In this document: positions 5,002 through 7,769 of the stretch, one piece after another
Position numbering within the stretch: position 1 is the first letter of the stretch
How the letters are laid out: each line of letters starts with the position of its first letter
Source of the DNA: JBLNDG01 sp050261415
Lineage (GTDB): Bacteria > Bacillota > Clostridia > Lutisporales > Lutisporaceae
Assembly (NCBI GenBank): GCA_050261415.1
Contig: JBLNDG010000256.1
Coordinates: 1-7,769, forward strand
Direction of reading: 5' to 3'
Length of the DNA: 7,769 nt
Made by a program: the position numbers and the translations under genes
The notes under the pieces: generated by a model
Database searches by the model: none
The model's input: the letters and a program-made list of their open reading frames with translations, nothing else
What the model was told of the DNA's origin: nothing

Positions 5002-7337
5002 TATTTTGCACTGCCGGTTATTTTTCCAAATAAAGACCTTAAGGTAAAAAGAGGTTTATCAATAAAATTCGAGGCCGCCTTTATCAAAAAAGATAGATTG
5101 CTGAATTGCTCCGGGCTGTCATTTATCAAATAGGTCCATGTCGATGACGGAACTTCAAGCCCTTCCCGTCCCATATCAATCCCGGCTCCAGTGATTTCAG
5201 CTTGGTTGAATGTCCTTAAAACCTCGGAATCTATCTTATCCAACATTTCATCGAAGGCTTCCACCGCAATTTTGCAGAACTCATGCAGAGGGTCTTTCTT
5301 ACCTATACACACCAGGTGGATGCCCTCACGCACATAAGATATATAATCCAGATACTCTGACCAGCATTTGTTTATATAGAAAAGAGTAATCTGTTTCTCA
5401 ACCTCTTTTACTTTATCCTTGCCCAACATATTGCAAAGAGAATAGTACCTCTCTGCGGCTCTTTCAGATAAAAGCCGGAGCGGAGTGTTATCTTTCAAAA
5501 TACCCTGCCTCATATTGTGGATGATTCTACGCTGCTGTTCAATAAGGAATGCATATTTTCCAAGCTGCTTTCTTATATCATAGTTATATCCCTCAATAAT
5601 CCTTTGCCCCCGTTGTATCGCCTGCCTGACAAAAGCATCCTCAGCAGGCTCCTCTCCCATACCAGGATAATTCTTGGCCGGTATCAGCTCTGCAAAGCCA
5701 TATTTTCTAAACAGGCTATCCTCAAGGCTTATAAAAAATCTGCTCTCTCCAGGATCCCCCTGCCGTCCGCCCCTGCCCCTGAGCTGATTATCTATCCTGC
5801 GGCTTTCATTAAGTCCGGTCCCTATTATATATAGTCCGCCTAGTGCAGCTACCTTTTCCCTGTCCTGTCCTTTTTCACCGCCAAGTTTTATATCTACACC
5901 CCTGCCTGCCATGTTGGTGGATACCGTTACGGCTCCAATTTCTCCTGCCTTTGCTATGATACTGGCCTCCATTTCGTCGTTCCTGGCATTAAGTACGACA
6001 CATGCAACCCCCTCGTTTTTGAGGTCACGTGCCAGCTCTTCTGATTCCTCCACACTGCCTGTACCGATAAGGACCGGCCTGCCTGTTTCGTGGATCCTTT
6101 TTATCTCTGACACAAGGGCTTTTTGCTTGGCAGCCTTATGTAAAAAAATAACATCAGGGTGATCCATCCTCGTGCAGGGCTTGTGCGTTGGTATCACTAC
6201 AACATCCATGCAATAGAAATCCTTGAACTCTCCTGCTGCCGTGAGAGCTGTACCGGTCATCCCCGCAAGCTTTGGGTACAGGCTCAGAAAATGCTGTAAA
6301 GTAACAGACCCAAGAACAATCCCCCTGGCCCGGTGCACCAAGCCTTCCTTGGCTGCGACTGCTGCTTGCAGCTTGTCAGGCCAATGCCGCTTGTCGGCGA
6401 TTCTTCCGGTAAACTCATCTATAATTTCAACTTTTCCGTTTCTCACAATGTAGTCTTTATCTCTTTCAAGCAATACCTCTGCATGCAGCGCACAGTTCAA
6501 CCCGGTAAGAAGTTCAAGATTCTCCGGCATGTAAAGGTTGCCGCAGCCCAACATCTCCTCTATTCGTTGCAAGCCTTCGTCTGTAAGGAATACATTTCTT
6601 TCATACTGATCAATTTCATAATCCTTACCCTTTTTCAAGCCCTTGATTAACCTGGATAAATGAAATCCCGCTTCCCCGTTTTCACTTATTTCTCCCGCAA
6701 TGACCAGCGGTATACGGGCTTCATCAATAAGAATCGAGTCCGCCTCATCAACAATTGCATAATTAAACGGCCTCTGCACAAGCTTATCCTTATCTACACA
6801 CAGAAAGTCACGCAGGTAATCAAAGCCGCATTCCTTTGCAGTTACATAGGTTATGTCAGAGAAATATGCCTTCTTTCTTTCGTCCGGATTCATACCTTCC
6901 TTTATATATCCTACAGACAGGCCCAGAAATTCATATATTGGCCCCACCCATTCAGCATCCCGGTGTGCAAGGTAATCATTAAAGGTAAGAATATGAACGC
7001 CCCTACCGCTTAACGCATTTAGATATGCCGGCATTACGGCAGCCAACGTCTTCCCTTCCCCGGTTTTCATTTCAACAAGCTTCCCATCCTGCAGGCAAAG
7101 CCCTGCAATAACCTGTTCATCAAAGGGATACAGCCCGGTTACACGACGGGATGCTTCTCTTGCTAATGCAAAAGCCTTTATCAAAAGTTTATTGCTAACA
7201 GCTCCATTGGCTGCAAATGCTTTAAGTTCGGCCGCCATATCCTTCAGACCCGAATCGCTTATTGAACTCAAGCATATAGAATTAATGGAATTCAGTGCCT
7301 TTCCGTATTGTTCAATACCTTTATTCACGTTTTGCAT
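5001..7337 (-). CDS. secA2: SecA-family preprotein translocase ATPase, accessory (SecA2-like) type
   Basis: SecA proteins are ATPase motors that push unfolded preproteins through the SecYEG channel. This 778-residue protein has the whole motor: a Q-motif-like GLYPFDEQ (68-75), Walker A MKTGEGKT (90-97), Walker B VDEADSILIDEAR (196-208), a preprotein cross-linking region (roughly 215-335), GMTGTA (359-364), STNMAGRGVD (473-482) and an Arg-finger motif QLRGRGGRQGDPG (518-530). The helical scaffold is marked by YNYDIRKQLGKY (584-595) and REGIHL (670-675). Differences from housekeeping SecA are DEAD in place of DEVD, GTGLNESRR (506-514) in place of GTERHESRR, and GGR in place of SGR. The C-terminal linker and CxCx8C/H zinc tail are missing; a distinct end (about 720-778) contains VPSSTWTYLIND (729-740). 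It is therefore probably an accessory SecA with its own substrates. The ATG follows AGGAGGG with an eight-base gap. No secY2 is visible. Confidence 0.9.
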   Translation of the reverse strand: MQNVNKGIEQYGKALNSINSICLSSISDSGLKDMAAELKAFAANGAVSNKLLIKAFALAREASRRVTGLYPFDEQVIAGLCLQDGKLVEMKTGEGKTLAAVMPAYLNALSGRGVHILTFNDYLAHRDAEWVGPIYEFLGLSVGYIKEGMNPDERKKAYFSDITYVTAKECGFDYLRDFLCVDKDKLVQRPFNYAIVDEADSILIDEARIPLVIAGEISENGEAGFHLSRLIKGLKKGKDYEIDQYERNVFLTDEGLQRIEEMLGCGNLYMPENLELLTGLNCALHAEVLLERDKDYIVRNGKVEIIDEFTGRIADKRHWPDKLQAAVAAKEGLVHRARGIVLGSVTLQHFLSLYPKLAGMTGTALTAAGEFKDFYCMDVVVIPTHKPCTRMDHPDVIFLHKAAKQKALVSEIKRIHETGRPVLIGTGSVEESEELARDLKNEGVACVVLNARNDEMEASIIAKAGEIGAVTVSTNMAGRGVDIKLGGEKGQDREKVAALGGLYIIGTGLNESRRIDNQLRGRGGRQGDPGESRFFISLEDSLFRKYGFAELIPAKNYPGMGEEPAEDAFVRQAIQRGQRIIEGYNYDIRKQLGKYAFLIEQQRRIIHNMRQGILKDNTPLRLLSERAAERYYSLCNMLGKDKVKEVEKQITLFYINKCWSEYLDYISYVREGIHLVCIGKKDPLHEFCKIAVEAFDEMLDKIDSEVLRTFNQAEITGAGIDMGREGLEVPSSTWTYLINDSPEQFSNLSFLIKAASNFIDKPLFTLRSLFGKITGSAK

Positions 7338-7345
7338 AATAAAAA

Positions 7346-7352
7346 CCCTCCT
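7346..7352 (-). promoter_or_regulatory. Strong ribosome binding site of the secA-like gene
   Basis: AGGAGGG on the minus strand, eight bases before the ATG at 7335-7337, is the strongest SD in the window and supports this start. Confidence 0.8.
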
Positions 7353-7391
7353 GTAAATTGAATAAATTATTGCATGTCAACAAAACACCCG

Positions 7392-7420
7392 GTTATACCT
7401 AAGTAACATGCGAGTGTGTA
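7392..7420 (-). promoter_or_regulatory. Candidate sigma-A-type promoter of the secA-like gene
   Basis: On the minus strand a -35-like TACACA (7415-7420, 4 of 6 to consensus) and a -10-like TATAAC (7392-7397, 5 of 6) are separated by 17 bases. Transcription would start near 7385, giving a leader of about 48 bases that contains the SD. No terminator is visible between the small upstream gene and this site, so co-transcription with that gene is also possible. Confidence 0.4.
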
Positions 7421-7437
7421 GATTTGAAAAGTTTATT

Positions 7438-7695
7438 TTACTGATTTACAGGAACGGGTTCCGGAATTTTAAAAGAGTGGTGCAGAATGTTAATAGAAAT
7501 GCCAAATAGAGCAAGCATATACTGTGATACCACGAAATGATTGGATGAGCGCAGGGCGGAATAAACCAGTTGCGGTTTATTCAGGCCGGATGCACATGAT
7601 AAAATAAAGCTGGTTGAAAGTACTAATATAAATATTAAGTTAAACAGCACCAGCAAAAGTGCAAGCATATCCTTTTTTACCTCTTTTCTTATCAC
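7438..7695 (-). CDS. Small hypothetical membrane protein
   Basis: I do not recognise this 85-residue protein. It has a charged N-terminus (RKEVKKD, 3-9), a long hydrophobic stretch (about 10-34, rich in Leu/Ile/Val/Phe), a polar middle, and a second moderately hydrophobic stretch (about 54-72), ending in a Pro-rich tail PEPVPV (78-83). This suggests two membrane helices. ILSC (31-34) loosely resembles a lipobox but has Leu at -2, so a lipoprotein is possible but not favoured. The start shown is GTG with no clear SD, eight bases after a possible upstream stop. An alternative ATG at 7666-7668 (76 residues) has AGAGG 11 bases upstream but would lose the charged N-terminus. It lies 100 bases upstream of the secA-like gene in the same direction. 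A perfect nine-base hairpin sits inside it, so a non-coding role is not excluded. Confidence 0.5.
   Translation of the reverse strand: MIRKEVKKDMLALLLVLFNLIFILVLSTSFILSCASGLNKPQLVYSALRSSNHFVVSQYMLALFGISINILHHSFKIPEPVPVNQ
7559..7582 (-). repeat. Perfect 9-bp inverted repeat inside the small membrane protein gene
   Basis: GAATAAACC (7559-7567) and GGTTTATTC (7574-7582) form a perfect nine-pair stem with a six-base loop. On the minus strand GGC before and GCC after can add three more pairs across a small internal loop. It falls in the codons for residues 39-47 of the predicted small protein. There is no T run after it, so it is not a typical terminator. Confidence 0.5.
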
Positions 7696-7702
7696 TCTAA
7701 TT

Positions 7703-7769
7703 TTAACTGTTTAACCTGAAATTATCAATAGCTTTGGCAGCATTCACCTGTGGCGTCATGCTACCGGCT
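7703..7769 (-). CDS. Possible 3' end of an upstream gene (partial, cut by window edge)
   Basis: One minus-strand frame is open from the window edge to a TAA at 7703-7705 and encodes 21 residues ending in AAKAIDNFRLNS. The other two frames are closed within four codons. A frame this short stays open by chance fairly often, so this is weak evidence. It is supported only by the tight spacing (seven bases) to the GTG of the small membrane protein gene, as in an operon. No function can be given. An internal ATG exists but has no SD. Confidence 0.3.
   Translation of the reverse strand, partial: AGSMTPQVNAAKAIDNFRLNS

Noticed and set aside
7352..7380. Consensus -35 TTGACA (7375-7380, minus strand) upstream of the secA-like gene
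   Set aside because: At 17-base spacing the -10 would be TTTACA, a poor match that overlaps the SD. Transcription would then start inside or after the ribosome binding site, so the element is probably chance.
7451..7462. Palindrome GGAACGGGTTCC near the end of the small membrane protein gene as a terminator
   Set aside because: The arms are only five bases, it lies in Pro/Val codons of the frame, and there is no T run after it.

Overview
The window comes from a moderately AT-rich bacterial chromosome. It most likely belongs to a Clostridia-type Firmicute: Shine-Dalgarno (SD) sequences are strong (AGGAGGG, TAAGGAG), GTG is used as a start, and the molybdenum hydroxylase subunits and the SecA have a clostridial look. 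That assignment rests on style and family resemblance, not on a marker gene. Every supported gene lies on the minus strand, so biological order runs from high to low coordinates. No tRNA, rRNA, CRISPR array, insertion sequence or phage gene is visible, and no gene-free stretch exceeds 300 bases.

Right edge to 7338: a possible 3' end of an upstream gene (7703-7769), then a small two-helix membrane protein of unknown function (7438-7695). A gap of about 100 bases follows, with a candidate sigma-A-type promoter.

5001-7337: a SecA-family ATPase of 778 residues. It keeps the motor motifs but lacks the C-terminal zinc-binding tail of housekeeping SecA and carries several non-canonical motif residues. 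It is best read as an accessory (SecA2-type) translocase. No SecY2, glycosylation genes or obvious substrate gene lies in the window.

3381-4841 (or 4865): a 14-helix DHA2-family major facilitator efflux pump, probably transcribed separately. A long inverted repeat, probably a terminator, lies 42 bases downstream of it.

1-3207: an operon for a three-subunit xanthine dehydrogenase/aldehyde oxidase-family enzyme in the order molybdenum subunit, FAD subunit, then the first 14 codons of what should be the [2Fe-2S] subunit, cut by the left edge. The first two genes overlap by 14 bases, and the second and third overlap by an ATGA. The FAD gene starts at GTG, and its SD is a run of seven G inside the end of the preceding gene. 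Together the three subunits would hydroxylate an N-heterocycle or aldehyde at the Mo centre and pass electrons through the Fe-S clusters to FAD. The substrate cannot be read from the sequence, and the residue equivalent to bovine XDH Glu802 is Thr.

Nothing here is clearly a new system. The places most worth a second look are the divergent SecA with its small membrane neighbour, and the G7 tract at the Mo/FAD subunit junction.
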